Assembly: GCF_900102625.1 (NCBI RefSeq)
Contig: NZ_FMZC01000003.1
Location: forward strand, 310,001-374,000
Reading direction: 5' to 3'
Source of the DNA: Paracidovorax valerianellae
GTDB lineage: Bacteria > Pseudomonadota > Gammaproteobacteria > Burkholderiales > Burkholderiaceae_C
DNA length: 64,000 bases
The translations under genes and the position numbers were made by a program. The notes under the pieces are model-generated. The model made no database searches, was not told the origin of the DNA, and saw only the letters and a list, made by a program, of their open reading frames with translations. Of this stretch, positions 25,419-34,146 are shown piece by piece. Position 1 is the stretch's first letter. Every line of letters begins with the position of its first letter.

Positions 25419-26933
25419 CTAGCGCGCCCCGCCCAACTTCTCGAAATCCGCATCCAGCCGTGCCAGCGACGCCGAAATCTGCGCACGCCGTGCCTTGATC
25501 CAGCTGTCCTGATCGGCCACGCGCTGGGTGGCCTCGCGCAGCATGCGGTCCATTTCGGCAGGCTGCGGGCCGCCGGCGGTCTGGCGGTTCCTGACGATCG
25601 CCAAGGGGTCGAGCGTGGAGCGGAACTCTGCTTCGGACATCGGTAGCCCCTGCGCAAACTCCGTGCCCTTCACTGTCTCGGTGTAAATGCGTTGCGCCTC
25701 CGCATACGGAAACGCGAGTGGCTTGATGTCCTTGGCCTTGGCGTACTCCACGACCTCCGAGGCGAAATGGTGGCCGACGCGGAAGGGCAGCTTGTACTTG
25801 CGCATCAGCACGTCGGCCAGTTCCTGCGAGGCGGTCCAATCGCTGTTGAGCTCCTCCAGCGCACGCTGTGGGTCGATCACCAGGTTGTTGAGGATGCGGG
25901 TCCAGTTGTTCAATACGCCAGCCGCCGCTTGCACCATCGCGGCGTTGGTGCGGACTTCCTTGGGATCGCTCATGCCCGGGGGAATGTTGTGCGCCTGCAG
26001 TGCGGGGCCCATGCCCAGGTTGAGTGCCGTGGAAGCGTCGCGGCGGGTGCTGTTGAGCAGGCCGGGATTGCGCTTTTGCGGCATGGCGCTGGAAACGTAC
26101 GTGTTGCCGCCGCCTTCCTGCAGCAGGATCCAGGGGCGAGGCTGGGCATATTGGGTCATCACGTCTTCGATGAAGCTGCCGGCATGCAGGGCGATGGCCA
26201 TGACGATGGCGCCGGCCTCCACGGGCTGGTCGACCGCGGAGATCTGCGCGGCGTCGTACGCGTTGTCCACCGTGGCGGAAAAGCCCAGGTAGTCCGCCAT
26301 GCGCTGGCGGTTCAACGGCCAGCTGGTGCCGTTGAGCACCGTGGTGCCCATGGGCGAGCGGTCCATGCGGGCATAGGCTTCGCGGATGCGCTGGGCGTCG
26401 CGCTCCAGCCCGGCGGCGATGCCCAGCAGATAGTGGCCGTAGCTGTTGGGCTGGGCTGCCACGCCGTTGGTGTAGTTGGGCACCACGGTGGCCCGGTGCT
26501 TGCCGGCGAGTTCGACGAGGGTGGCAGTGGTCTTGTTGAGTGCCTCGGCCAGGTGGAGCATTTCATCGCGCAGGATGGCGGACCGCGCGGTGGCCAGCAT
26601 GTCCTGGCTCGACCGGCCGGCGTGCAGCAGCGTGATCTGGGGGCCTGCGGCCTCGATCAGCAGCGGCTCGAAGGTGATGACCAGCGAGGGCCGCTTGCCA
26701 CCGGGCTTGTCGCCGTTGGCCAGCACCTGGGTGATGCCCCGGTAGACGAGGGGCGACAACGATTTGTCGAGCAGGCCTTCGTCGGTGTTGATCACGGCGG
26801 TGGCCTTGTTGATCTCACCGAGCCAGAAGAAATCGTCGTGCTTTCTGGCAGGGGTCTGGGCGCCTGCGTGGGGCACGAGGGCCGCCAGGAACATGGCGGC
26901 GGCAATGGCGAGTTGGGTGGGTTTCATGGGCAT
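25419..26933 (-). CDS. Exported argininosuccinate lyase-like protein
   Basis: A 504-aa member of the fumarase/argininosuccinate lyase superfamily. Visible landmarks are LNGTSWPLNRQRMADYLGF and the superfamily signature SSAMPQKRNPG. It carries an N-terminal Sec signal peptide (LAIAAAMFLAALVPHAGAQ), which cytosolic lyases lack, so it should be periplasmic. The segment where argininosuccinate lyases have the catalytic TH-x-Q reads YTNGVAAQP, with Asn156 in place of the His. It is therefore unlikely to be a biosynthetic argininosuccinate lyase. The substrate is unknown and no arginine genes are nearby. ATG 26927 is an equally possible start. Confidence 0.82.
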   Translation of the reverse strand: MPMKPTQLAIAAAMFLAALVPHAGAQTPARKHDDFFWLGEINKATAVINTDEGLLDKSLSPLVYRGITQVLANGDKPGGKRPSLVITFEPLLIEAAGPQITLLHAGRSSQDMLATARSAILRDEMLHLAEALNKTTATLVELAGKHRATVVPNYTNGVAAQPNSYGHYLLGIAAGLERDAQRIREAYARMDRSPMGTTVLNGTSWPLNRQRMADYLGFSATVDNAYDAAQISAVDQPVEAGAIVMAIALHAGSFIEDVMTQYAQPRPWILLQEGGGNTYVSSAMPQKRNPGLLNSTRRDASTALNLGMGPALQAHNIPPGMSDPKEVRTNAAMVQAAAGVLNNWTRILNNLVIDPQRALEELNSDWTASQELADVLMRKYKLPFRVGHHFASEVVEYAKAKDIKPLAFPYAEAQRIYTETVKGTEFAQGLPMSEAEFRSTLDPLAIVRNRQTAGGPQPAEMDRMLREATQRVADQDSWIKARRAQISASLARLDADFEKLGGAR

Positions 26934-27012
26934 GGCATGTTGTCTCTGTGATGGGTTTATTTTCCCTGGCGCCGGTGGCCTTGGAGCGACGACGGGCGCG
27001 CCCTGCCCGTGC

Positions 27013-27093
27013 TCAGTACACGCCGTAGCGGTATGCGAAGTACAGAGCGGCGAGGGTGCCGACGACGGCAAGGACGGTCATTGCTTTGCGCAT
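27013..27093 (-). CDS. Single-helix small membrane protein
   Basis: A 26-aa peptide with one hydrophobic helix (MTVLAVVGTLAALYFAYRYG). ATG 27093 is preceded by GGAG at about 7 nt. Such tiny single-span proteins are common; this one has no recognisable family. It ends about 80 bp upstream of the lyase gene on the same strand. Confidence 0.5.
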   Translation of the reverse strand: MRKAMTVLAVVGTLAALYFAYRYGVY

Positions 27094-27159
27094 GGAAGCT
27101 CCGCAGGGAAAAGGCCATGGTAGCCGCCCCATGCCACACCCGCTGCCACCCGCCGCTGC

Positions 27160-27185
27160 CAGCCGCCTCTGGCAGCCGCCTCTGG
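27160..27185. repeat. 13-bp tandem duplication
   Basis: CAGCCGCCTCTGG occurs twice in direct tandem, immediately beyond the stop codon of the DUF2127 gene. Confidence 0.7.
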
Positions 27186-27187
27186 CA

Positions 27188-27673
27188 TCAGCCCCCATGC
27201 AGGCCCGGCTGCGCAACGCCCGGCCGCGCATCCCGCCGCCGCTGCAGCAGCGCCCGCACCATCACGGCCACCACCAGCGCGTTGACGATGAAGATGCCCG
27301 CGTGCAGCGCATTGCGGTGGTGCAGAAAACCGATGAACTCGAACGGCAGATAGATCGCCCCGCTGCCCGCGGCCAGCACCTCGGCCCAGGGCCGTTCCTT
27401 GAAGAGGCCGTAAGCCTCCACCAGCCGCAGCGTGGCATAGGCAGCGGCGCCCAGGGCCAGCAGGGACAGGCGCGCGTCCTGCAGATTGCGGGCCGCGTCC
27501 AGAAAGATCTGCGGGTACTTCGCGGCGGGATTCAGATGCGCGTGCTCGATGAGGCGCACGGCAATGGCGTAGAGGTCGCGGTGCATGAGCGACAGCAGCC
27601 CCGTGGCGGCCGCCAGGACGAGCAGGCCCTTGAAAGCTTCGAGGAAGGCGACGAGTCGGATGGCCTGGTTCAT
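27188..27673 (-). CDS. DUF2127 family membrane protein
   Basis: A 161-aa integral membrane protein with about four helices. It matches DUF2127 in order: MNQAIRLVAFLEAFKGLLVLAAATGLLSL, a loop with HLNPAAKYPQIFLDAA, then LRLVEAYGLFKERPWAEVLA and IYLPFEFIGFLHH. Function of the family is unknown. It is divergent from the DUF2946/TonB operon. Confidence 0.82.
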   Translation of the reverse strand: MNQAIRLVAFLEAFKGLLVLAAATGLLSLMHRDLYAIAVRLIEHAHLNPAAKYPQIFLDAARNLQDARLSLLALGAAAYATLRLVEAYGLFKERPWAEVLAAGSGAIYLPFEFIGFLHHRNALHAGIFIVNALVVAVMVRALLQRRRDARPGVAQPGLHGG

Positions 27674-27866
27674 GGCAAGGCGATGGTGGTGGGCGAGCGG
27701 TGGGCGGATGCGCGCCCGGCTGAGCTGCGCCGGCCGATTGTCGGCGCTGGCGCTGCAGTGCGGCGCGCCTGGTCGCCTGAAGGGTTGCCGGCCTACAATC
27801 CGCCGCTGATGGCTACCCGCCCCATCGCAAGGTCCACAGCCAGCCACCAGGGTTTTGAACCAAATC

Positions 27867-27917
27867 GGCCTCCAGCGCAATAAATACTACGGCACATTGC
27901 TATCAAAAGTGAAGCAA
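27867..27917 (-). repeat. 51-bp interspersed repeat, copy 2
   Basis: Read on the minus strand: TTGCT-N4-TTTTGATAGC-N20-GCGCTGGAGGCC. It spans the start of the DUF2946 gene. Confidence 0.8.
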
Positions 27918-28292
27918 GCACCTTCCATCGCCCTGCTGCATGCCGCGCGCGCCCTGCGCCGCTGGGTGCTGGCGTGCTTTGTGGGTGCGTTGCTGGTGGC
28001 GGTGGCATCGCCGCTGGTGCATGCGCGGGCGATGGAGTGGATCTGTTCCACGGCGGGCATGGTGAAGGTCTACGTGCAGACCGACGACGGCCCGGTGGAG
28101 ATGGGCCAGACCGCCATGGATTGCCCCCTGTGCATGCCGCATGGCGCCCCTTTGCCGCCGGTGGCGATGCAAACGCTGCCGCAACCGTTGCCGCTCGGCC
28201 ATGCGGTGCAGGCGATTCCGGCCGCGCGCATCGCGGCGGCCACGGCCGCGCCGCTTCCGGCGCGCGGGCCCCCGGCGTTTCAGCACGCCTGA
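27909..28292 (+). CDS. DUF2946 family protein
   Basis: A 127-aa protein with a signal-anchor helix (about 19-37, RWVLACFVGALLVAVASPLV). A CSTAGMVKVYVQ segment and a CPLCMP motif follow, the Cys pair typical of DUF2946, then an Ala/Pro-rich tail. DUF2946 genes usually sit before TonB-dependent receptors for copper or iron chelates, as here. The start is uncertain: no good ATG precedes the helix. GTG 27909 is chosen, but it lies inside an interspersed repeat, and TTG 27855 upstream is the alternative. Confidence 0.75.
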   Translation: MKQAPSIALLHAARALRRWVLACFVGALLVAVASPLVHARAMEWICSTAGMVKVYVQTDDGPVEMGQTAMDCPLCMPHGAPLPPVAMQTLPQPLPLGHAVQAIPAARIAAATAAPLPARGPPAFQHA

Positions 28293-28500
28293 GCCTTTTC
28301 GGCTCCCTTCGTTCGCCCTAGTTCGCCCCGGTTCGTCCTGACGCGGCGACCTGCCCGTGCATAGATGGCTGCGGCCTGGCGCGAACACGTTCCCTGTCCT
28401 TTTCGCTGACCCGGCCTGCCGGGCGCGCCGCTTGCCGCTGCCGACCGCGCGGTTCAGCGGCGCGCGCCGTGCGCCGGCTGCCCGCGTGCTGATCGATGCC

Positions 28501-30843
28501 ATGACCACCACAACCCTTTCTCTCGTTTCTCCCCGCCCATCCACGCCAAGGCCGATGCCCGCGTCATCGGTGCGCACCGGATCACCCTCGGCCGACACCG
28601 AGGCACGCCTGCAGCGTCGGTTGGCGAGGTCGCCCCTTGCCCACGCGGTGCTGGCGCTGCTTGCCAGCGTTGCATCGCCTGCAGCGTCGGCGCAAGAGGG
28701 GCCGTCCCGGTCGGTGCCCACGCTGGCGCCCGTCACCGTGTCTGACACGCCCGCCGAGCCGATGGGCCGGCTGAACCTGGACACCCCCGCCGAAACCGGC
28801 AGCCGCCTGGGCCTGACGCCGCGCGAGACGCCGGCATCGGTCACCGTGGTGGACCGCGCGACCATCGAGGCGCGCGGCGCGCAGGACACGCAGGAGATCC
28901 TCCGTGCCGTGCCCGGCGTGACAGTGCACAACGCGCCGGGCTCGATGGCGGCCAGCTACCGGGGCTTCAACAACAACTCGGTCACGCAACTGTTCAACGG
29001 CATCACCGTGCAATACGGCAGCGCCACGCGCGCGGTGGACAGCTGGATCTACGACCGCGTGGAGGCGATCGGCGGGGCCTCGGGGTTCTTGTACGGCGCG
29101 GGGGCGGTGGGCGGCTCGCTCAACTTCATCACCAAGACGCCCGACCGCAGCGGCGACTTCACGGAAGGCCGCCTGCGCCTGGGCTCGTATGGCCTGAAGG
29201 AAGCATCTGTCGGCATCAACCGCCGCATCGCCGGGCCGCAGGATGGCAGCGCCGCACCAAGCCCGGGGTCGAGCCCCGGACCGAGCCCAGGGCCGAGTCA
29301 TTACGTGCGCCTGGACGTGAACCACCGCGACGCCGGCAGCTGGACCACCGGCACGCAGACCCGGTCCACGCAACTGGCCGCATCCCTGCTGTCCGACCTG
29401 GGCGGCGGATTCACGCACCTGCTGGCCTACGAGTTCCAGAAGGAAACGGTGGACCGGCCCTACTGGGGTACGCCGGTGCTCAACCCCAGCAGCGGCGCGC
29501 TGCGCATCGACCCGGGGACGCGGTTTGCCAACTACAACAGCGCCGACGGCATGTATGCCCAGCGTGTGCAGTGGCTGCGCTCGATGGCGCAGTGGCGGGT
29601 GTCCGATGCGCTGCAGTGGCGCAACACGCTGTATGCCTACGACGCGCTGCGCGACTACCGCAACGTGGAGACGTACCAGTTCAATGCGGCCAACACCTTG
29701 GTGTCGCGCGGCAGCGCCTTTCTGCAGCGGCACGATCAGCAACTGGTGGGCAACCGCACCGAGGCCACGTGGCACGGCACGCTCGCCGGCCGGCAGAGCG
29801 ACTGGGCGTTCGGCCTGGACGTGAGCGTGAACCGGCAGACGCGCTTTCCCAACAGCCTGTCCGGCACGGTGAGCACGGTGGACCCATACCGCTTCACCAC
29901 CGAACGGTTCTTCGACATTCCCGGCATGGCGCCGGGATTTCGGGCCGACCGCGACAACCGCGTGCAGACCACGGCGGTCTTCGCAGAAAACCGCACGGCG
30001 CTGGTGCCCGGCGTGCACCTGGTGACCGCGCTGCGGCACGAGCGCATCGCGCTGGAGGTGAACAACCGCCGCGCCATCACCGCCACGAGCCCGGCCGCGT
30101 TCGACCGCAGCTACACGCCCACCACCGGCCGGCTGGGCGTGGTGTGGGACGTGGCACCCGGCGCCAACGTGTATGCGCAGTACGCGACGGCGGGCGACCC
30201 GCCTTCGGGGTCGCTCTCCACCGCATCGTTCGCCGACGTAGCCAACAACAGCGCGCTAACCACCGGCCGCCAGGCCGAGGTGGGCAGCAAATTCGACTTC
30301 TGGGGCGGGCGCGGCACGGCCACCGTGGCGGCGTTCCAGATCACGCGGCGCAACATCGCCTCGCAAGACCCGAACAACCCTGCGTTCACCGTGCAGGTGG
30401 GTGAGCAATCGTCGCGCGGGGTGGAGGTGGCCGCAGGCCTGCGGCTGACCGACCGCTGGCAGGTGCAGGCCAACGCGATGCGCGCGCGTGCCCGCTACGA
30501 GCAGTTCGTGCAGGGCGGCGTGTCGCTCGCGGGCCGCACGCCCATCAACACGCCCGAGAGCGTGGCCAACCTGTGGCTGGGCTACGCGATCACGCCTGCG
30601 CTGCAGGCCACGGCGGGCGTGCGGCGCGTGGGGCGCATCTATGCGGACGCGGCCAACACGCAGTATTGGCCTTCGTACACGCTGCTGGACCTGGGGCTGG
30701 CATGGAAGCTCTCGCCCACGGCCACGCTCACCGGGCGCATTCGCAATGCCACCGACCGCATCTACGCGGCGGAGGCCCGCAGCGCGCAGGTGTACCTGGG
30801 CGCGCCGCGCACGGCGGACGTGTCGCTGCAGGTGGCGTTCTGA
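28501..30843 (+). CDS. TonB-dependent siderophore-type receptor
   Basis: A 780-aa outer-membrane receptor. An N-terminal export signal (LAHAVLALLASVASPAASAQ) lies about 45 residues after ATG 28501. The plug domain contains ETPASVTVVDRATIEARGAQDTQEILRAVPGV, AASYRGF and the IGGASGFLYGAGAVGGSLNFITK end. The barrel is full length and finishes in DVSLQVAF with the terminal Phe required for assembly. The layout is of the siderophore-receptor group; the ligand is unknown. A Pro/Ser/Gly tract (PSPGSSPGPSPGPS) encoded at about 29258-29299 is inserted in an early barrel loop. The downstream PepSY gene starts 20 bp later, probably in one operon. Confidence 0.9.
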   Translation: MTTTTLSLVSPRPSTPRPMPASSVRTGSPSADTEARLQRRLARSPLAHAVLALLASVASPAASAQEGPSRSVPTLAPVTVSDTPAEPMGRLNLDTPAETGSRLGLTPRETPASVTVVDRATIEARGAQDTQEILRAVPGVTVHNAPGSMAASYRGFNNNSVTQLFNGITVQYGSATRAVDSWIYDRVEAIGGASGFLYGAGAVGGSLNFITKTPDRSGDFTEGRLRLGSYGLKEASVGINRRIAGPQDGSAAPSPGSSPGPSPGPSHYVRLDVNHRDAGSWTTGTQTRSTQLAASLLSDLGGGFTHLLAYEFQKETVDRPYWGTPVLNPSSGALRIDPGTRFANYNSADGMYAQRVQWLRSMAQWRVSDALQWRNTLYAYDALRDYRNVETYQFNAANTLVSRGSAFLQRHDQQLVGNRTEATWHGTLAGRQSDWAFGLDVSVNRQTRFPNSLSGTVSTVDPYRFTTERFFDIPGMAPGFRADRDNRVQTTAVFAENRTALVPGVHLVTALRHERIALEVNNRRAITATSPAAFDRSYTPTTGRLGVVWDVAPGANVYAQYATAGDPPSGSLSTASFADVANNSALTTGRQAEVGSKFDFWGGRGTATVAAFQITRRNIASQDPNNPAFTVQVGEQSSRGVEVAAGLRLTDRWQVQANAMRARARYEQFVQGGVSLAGRTPINTPESVANLWLGYAITPALQATAGVRRVGRIYADAANTQYWPSYTLLDLGLAWKLSPTATLTGRIRNATDRIYAAEARSAQVYLGAPRTADVSLQVAF

Positions 30844-30863
30844 CCGCGGCCGGGAGACCTGAC

Positions 30864-32501
30864 ATGCCACCGCTTCGCCTTACGGGCATCGCCCGCAGCC
30901 TGCGCACCCTGCCAATGCCGGGCCTCGGCCCTGCCAAGCGCTGGCTGTTTTTGACGCACCGCTGGCTGGGGGTGCTGCTGTGCGCCTTCTTCGCCATGTG
31001 GTTCTTCTCCGGCATCGTGATGATGTACGTGGGCTACCCGCAGCTCACCGAGGCCGAGCGCACCGCGCACCTGCCGACGCTGGGCGACGGCGCGGGCCTG
31101 CTGGAGCCCGCCGCCGCGCTGGCAACCGCCGGGCTGTCGCAGACGCCGCTGGCCGACCTGCGCCTGGCTGTGGCGAGCGGTGGGCAGGCCGTGTATCTGG
31201 TGCGGCCCGAAAGCGCGCCGCCGCGTTTGGCCGCCACGGTGATCGATGCGCGGACGGGCGAGGTGCTACAGGCAGTGGATGCGATCCGCGCCCGGGCCAG
31301 CGCCATGGCCTGGGCGGGGAGCGGCGTGGCGGCGGACCACGAGGGCACGCTGCAGGAGGACGCCTTCACCCATTCGCGCGGGCTGGACGCGCACCGGCCG
31401 CTGCACCGCGTGCGCCTGCACGATGCGGACGACACGGTGCTCTACGTGTCCGGCACCACGGGCGAGGTGGTGCGCGATGCGCCGCGCACCGAGCGCCTGT
31501 GGGGCTATGTGGGCACCTGGATCCACTGGCTCTATCCGCTGCGGGGCAACGCGCTGCAGCCTTACTGGAGCGCCACCGTGAACACGCTCGCCGTGGCGGG
31601 CACGCTGGCCGCGCTGGCCGGCACGGTGGCGGGCCTGCAGCGCTGGCGGTTTCGCGGCCGCTACCGCAGCGGGGCGCGCACGCCTTACCCCACGCGCGCC
31701 ATGCGCTGGCACCACGTGCTGGGGCTGGCGTTTTCGCTGGCCACCATCGCGTGGATCTTCAGCGGCTTCATGTCGATGAACCCGTGGAAGCTGTTCGACA
31801 GCGGCGCGCCGCCGCTGCGCATGGCTTCGCTGCAGGGCGGGCCGCTCACCATGGCTGAGCCAGCGGGCGACAGCGCCCGGCAGGCACCGCTGGCCGCGCT
31901 GCTCGCCCAGGCCGGTGGCGCCACGCGCGAGCTGCGCTGGGTGCGCGCCACGGGCCGTACGCTGGTGCTGGCGCAGCCGGCCCAGGGCGCGCCCGAAGTG
32001 CTGGACACCGCCACCGCCGCGCCCACCGCCATCGACGCCACGGCGCTGCAGCACGGCATTGCCGGGCTGGTGGCCGCGCCGCTGGTGCGCATGGACACGC
32101 TCGCGCACTATGACCTGTACTACTACGCCCGCGCCTCCCACACCATGACCGGCGCCCCGGCCAAGCCCCTGCCCGTGCTGCGCGCCGTGTTCGCCGACGA
32201 GCACGCCACCTGGGTGCATGTGGACCCGCGCACCGGTGCCGTGATGGGCCGCCTGGACGACCACCGCCGCGCCAGCCGCTGGCTTTTTGCCATGCTGCAC
32301 AGCTGGGACTGGGTGCCGCTGCTGGAGCGGCGGCCGCTGTGGGATGCGGTGATGCTGCTGCTCGGCCTGGGCGGTGCGGCGCTGAGCGGTACGGGCATGG
32401 TGATCGGATGGCGCCGCCTGCGGCGCAAGGCAAGCCAATCGGGCAAGGCGGGCCAAGCAGGCAAGACGCAGACTGCAAAGCGCCCCGTGGCAAGGGCCTG
32501 A
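30864..32501 (+). CDS. PepSY-associated membrane protein (iron-uptake reductase type)
   Basis: A 545-aa inner-membrane protein of the PepSY_TM family. The first helix is WLGVLLCAFFAMWFFSGIVMMYVG (about 34-58). Further helices lie at about 230-255, 287-308 and 500-522, and periplasmic PepSY segments contain VIDARTGEVLQ and WVHVDPRTGAVMGRLDDHRRASRWLFAMLHSWDW. Such proteins follow siderophore receptors and are thought to reduce or release iron from imported chelates. GGGAGA precedes the start. The C-terminus is Lys/Gln-rich. Confidence 0.87.
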   Translation: MPPLRLTGIARSLRTLPMPGLGPAKRWLFLTHRWLGVLLCAFFAMWFFSGIVMMYVGYPQLTEAERTAHLPTLGDGAGLLEPAAALATAGLSQTPLADLRLAVASGGQAVYLVRPESAPPRLAATVIDARTGEVLQAVDAIRARASAMAWAGSGVAADHEGTLQEDAFTHSRGLDAHRPLHRVRLHDADDTVLYVSGTTGEVVRDAPRTERLWGYVGTWIHWLYPLRGNALQPYWSATVNTLAVAGTLAALAGTVAGLQRWRFRGRYRSGARTPYPTRAMRWHHVLGLAFSLATIAWIFSGFMSMNPWKLFDSGAPPLRMASLQGGPLTMAEPAGDSARQAPLAALLAQAGGATRELRWVRATGRTLVLAQPAQGAPEVLDTATAAPTAIDATALQHGIAGLVAAPLVRMDTLAHYDLYYYARASHTMTGAPAKPLPVLRAVFADEHATWVHVDPRTGAVMGRLDDHRRASRWLFAMLHSWDWVPLLERRPLWDAVMLLLGLGGAALSGTGMVIGWRRLRRKASQSGKAGQAGKTQTAKRPVARA

Positions 32502-32590
32502 GTGCAGTGATGTGATGGGTGCAGTGACGGGGCGCGACGGCACAGGCGCGTTGTGCGGCGCCCTGCCACGTCGCATCTCATCGCGTCGCA

Positions 32591-32630
32591 TCGTCGCATC
32601 GTCGCATCGTCGCATCGTCGCATCGTCGCA
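32591..32630. repeat. Octanucleotide tandem repeat, 5 units of TCGTCGCA
   Basis: Five perfect consecutive copies of TCGTCGCA, with imperfect units before them, in the 244-bp gap between two convergent genes. Copy number is likely variable between strains. Confidence 0.9.
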
Positions 32631-32682
32631 TCGCAGATTTAGATCAAAACCGCCCTCTGCCGCCGTATTCATTGCGCTGACG

Positions 32683-32701
32683 GCTATAAAAACAATAGCA
32701 A
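32683..32701 (-). repeat. Partial copy of the 51-bp interspersed repeat
   Basis: Only the TTGCT-N4-TTTTTATAGC end is present (minus strand); the N20 and GCGC-rich end are absent. Confidence 0.5.
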
Positions 32702-32745
32702 ACGATTGGCTACCAATGGCTCAGTACCTTTGCGCCGCCACCGCT

Positions 32746-34146
32746 CTACAACTGAAAGCCCACCGCCCGTACCACGCCCTCGGCGATGTCGCGCGGCCAG
32801 GACGGCCGCCGGGGAACGAACGGCCGGGCCAGGGCGATCTGGCGCGCGCACCAGTCCGAGAGCCATTGCACCTCGGCCGGGCCGTAGAACGCCGTCATCG
32901 CCTCGTAGTTGAGGAACAGGCTGCGCGCATCCAGGTTGAGCGAGCCGGACAGGGCCAGGTCGTCGTCGATCAGCACGGCCTTGGCGTGCACCATGCCGGG
33001 CGCCAGCCATACCTCGGCGCCGGCCAGGCCCAGCTCGCGCAGGGCACGCTCGCGGGCCCAGTCGGCCAGTCGGTGGTTGGAGCGCCGGGGCACCAGCAGG
33101 CTCACGCGCACGCCGCGGCGGCAGGCCATGCACCAGGCTTCCAGCAGCGCATCGTCGGGCACGAAGTACGGCGTCACGGCGACGATGCGCTCCTGCGCGT
33201 GGTAAGCGCCTGCCAGCAGCAATGCGTGCACGGTGTCGTCGGCATGGTCGGGGCCGCTGGGCACCCACTGCGCCAGGGCGCCGTGCTCGGGCCCGGTGGG
33301 CAGCGGCTGCTTCAGCGCGGCGCGCACCAGCCGGCCGCTGGCGGTGCTCCAGTCGGCGTCGAACTGCGCGGCGGCTTGCAGGGCGATGGGGCCGTGCACT
33401 TCATAGCTCAGGTCGATCCAGGCCGGGTGGCCGGGCTGGTCCAGAAAATATTCGCAGGCCAGATTGCGCCCACCGCTCCACAGGCGCTCGCCATCGGCCA
33501 CCACCAGCTTGCGGTGGTTGCGCAGGTTGGTGCGCCCGCGCATCGGGTTGTGCAGCATGGGCATGAAGCGGCGCACCTGCACGCCCTGGGCCTGCAGGGT
33601 GCGCACCATCACGTTGGGCGTGGCGAGGCTGCCCACCGCATCCAGCAGCAGCCGCACCGCCACGCCGCGCTGGGCGCATTCGCCCAGGGCCTGCGCGACC
33701 TGGCGGCCCACCGGGTCGTCGCCGAAGACGAAGGTGCACACGTCCAGGCTGCGCTCGGCCGAGGCGATGGTGGCGCGCAGCGTCTGCAGCGCCTGCGCGC
33801 CGTCGGCATGCAGCACGACGCGGTCGTTGCGCACCGCGGGCTCCAGCTCCATGCTGGCCAGCAGGCGCGCCGCCCAGGCGGGCCCCGCCGGCAGCGCGGC
33901 AGCGGCCATGGCCTCCTGCTGCGCCTTGCGGGGGCGGCGCAGGGGCCGCGCGAACTTGCGGGTGCCGAACAGCACGAAGAGCGGCACGGCCACGTACGGA
34001 AACGCCACGATGGCGACCACCCACGCGATGGCTGCCGAAGGATGCCGCCGCTGGTGCCCGATGCGCGTGCCCATCACGTAGACCAGCAGGCCCACTGCCA
34101 CGAACACCGCGTGGCCCAGGCCGGAGAGAACGGCGAACCCGGTCAA
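32746..34146 (-). CDS. cls: Cardiolipin synthase (phospholipase D family)
   Basis: A 466-aa membrane phospholipid synthase. Two N-terminal helices (about 8-26 and 38-60) precede two PLD domains, each with an intact HxKxxxxD motif: H211-K213-D218 and H387-K389-D394. It condenses phosphatidyl donors to cardiolipin at the inner membrane. The start is a TTG that overlaps the kinase stop as TTGA, so translation is probably coupled to the two-component genes. This coupling suggests that membrane lipid composition is part of that system's response. Confidence 0.88.
   Translation of the reverse strand: MTGFAVLSGLGHAVFVAVGLLVYVMGTRIGHQRRHPSAAIAWVVAIVAFPYVAVPLFVLFGTRKFARPLRRPRKAQQEAMAAAALPAGPAWAARLLASMELEPAVRNDRVVLHADGAQALQTLRATIASAERSLDVCTFVFGDDPVGRQVAQALGECAQRGVAVRLLLDAVGSLATPNVMVRTLQAQGVQVRRFMPMLHNPMRGRTNLRNHRKLVVADGERLWSGGRNLACEYFLDQPGHPAWIDLSYEVHGPIALQAAAQFDADWSTASGRLVRAALKQPLPTGPEHGALAQWVPSGPDHADDTVHALLLAGAYHAQERIVAVTPYFVPDDALLEAWCMACRRGVRVSLLVPRRSNHRLADWARERALRELGLAGAEVWLAPGMVHAKAVLIDDDLALSGSLNLDARSLFLNYEAMTAFYGPAEVQWLSDWCARQIALARPFVPRRPSWPRDIAEGVVRAVGFQL

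Noticed and set aside
27809-27883. A 24-codon frame preceded by TACAAT
   Set aside because: It ends inside the interspersed repeat and has no ribosome binding site. It is probably chance.
32591-32630. CRISPR-like array
   Set aside because: The 8-bp units are contiguous with no spacers, so this is a simple tandem repeat.
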